Below, one piece after another: positions 63,961 to 64,000 of a stretch of DNA of 64,000 nt. Both the position numbers and the translations under genes were made by a program. The stretch's first letter is position 1, and each line of letters opens with the position of its first letter. The notes under the pieces are model-generated. The model was not told where the DNA came from and searched no databases. It worked only from the letters and a program-made list of their open reading frames with translations. This stretch comes from Bacteriovorax sp. Seq25_V (GTDB lineage Bacteria; Bdellovibrionota; Bacteriovoracia; Bacteriovoracales; Bacteriovoracaceae), in the NCBI RefSeq assembly GCF_000447795.1, contig NZ_AUNI01000015.1:248001-312000 (forward strand), given 5' to 3'.

Positions 63961-64000
63961 TTATTTGTTTATTATCTCAACAACTTTAAGATCGTGAAAT
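63961..64000 (-). CDS. 3' end of a convergent gene
   Basis: Reading the minus strand, twelve codons ending in a TAA (63961-63963) give FHDLKVVEIINK, a normal-looking protein C-terminus. It lies just past a terminator that could serve both strands. Only the end is visible, so nothing more can be said. Confidence 0.35.
   Translation of the reverse strand, partial: FHDLKVVEIINK

Noticed and set aside
1-64000. Mobile elements, tRNA or CRISPR arrays
   Set aside because: No transposase or integrase motif, no cloverleaf and no direct repeat series of array type was recognised; the repeats seen are protein domain repeats.

Overview
The window is a 64 kb stretch of low-GC bacterial chromosome, compactly coded, with mostly housekeeping genes and a few unusual envelope loci. 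The gene complement is Gram-negative: Lpt lipopolysaccharide transport, lipoproteins, an outer-membrane barrel, MotAB, RpoN and DNA polymerase II. The composition, the giant LamG and cadherin-like surface proteins and the FecR/LysM cluster suggest a Bdellovibrionota member of the Bacteriovorax/Halobacteriovorax type. That placement is inference from gene content, not from a marker-gene comparison.

Layout. 1-3672: 5' part of a giant cadherin-like (tandem-95) secreted protein on the minus strand. 3968-8867: ribosomal/replication block, with an S6-S18 fusion gene, DUF2232 membrane protein, L9, DnaB and a PabB-like enzyme. 9028-14689: a monocistronic 66-aa protein, a coiled-coil membrane protein, motA, motB, an RluA-type pseudouridine synthase, a WYL-domain protein and a YciB-like protein. 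14646-18500: aromatic amino acid operon on the minus strand (DAHP synthase-chorismate mutase, aminotransferase, prephenate dehydrogenase, prephenate dehydratase) behind a well-matched sigma-54 type promoter. 18677-19464: glyoxalase-like and CoA-binding proteins. 19468-33855: one 14.4 kb gene for a 4795-aa lipoprotein with 12 LamG-like domains and about 18 two-cysteine modules. 34074-41883: probable envelope-sensing cluster (receiver, membrane CheA-like kinase, FecR-like protein with a probable frameshift, LysM/beta-barrel protein, LysM lipoprotein, second receiver). 41890-54191: QueD, proline iminopeptidase, Pol II, YihY, YggT, a FtsB-like protein, DUF192, AspRS, a degenerate receiver-like protein and an RDD protein. 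54271-57328: a second sigma-54-like promoter ahead of a secreted HExxH plus DUF4105 protein and a repeat-rich secreted partner. 57364-63925: MutS, LptC-LptA fusion, LptB, RpoN and HPF.

The most unusual items are the single-chain S6-S18 ribosomal protein, the giant LamG/two-cysteine lipoprotein, the LptC-LptA fusion, the FecR/LysM/CheA-like cluster and the two -24/-12 promoters in a window that also encodes RpoN. Neighbouring genes often overlap tail to tail, so the sequence is very compact. I saw no tRNA, rRNA, CRISPR array or insertion sequence.
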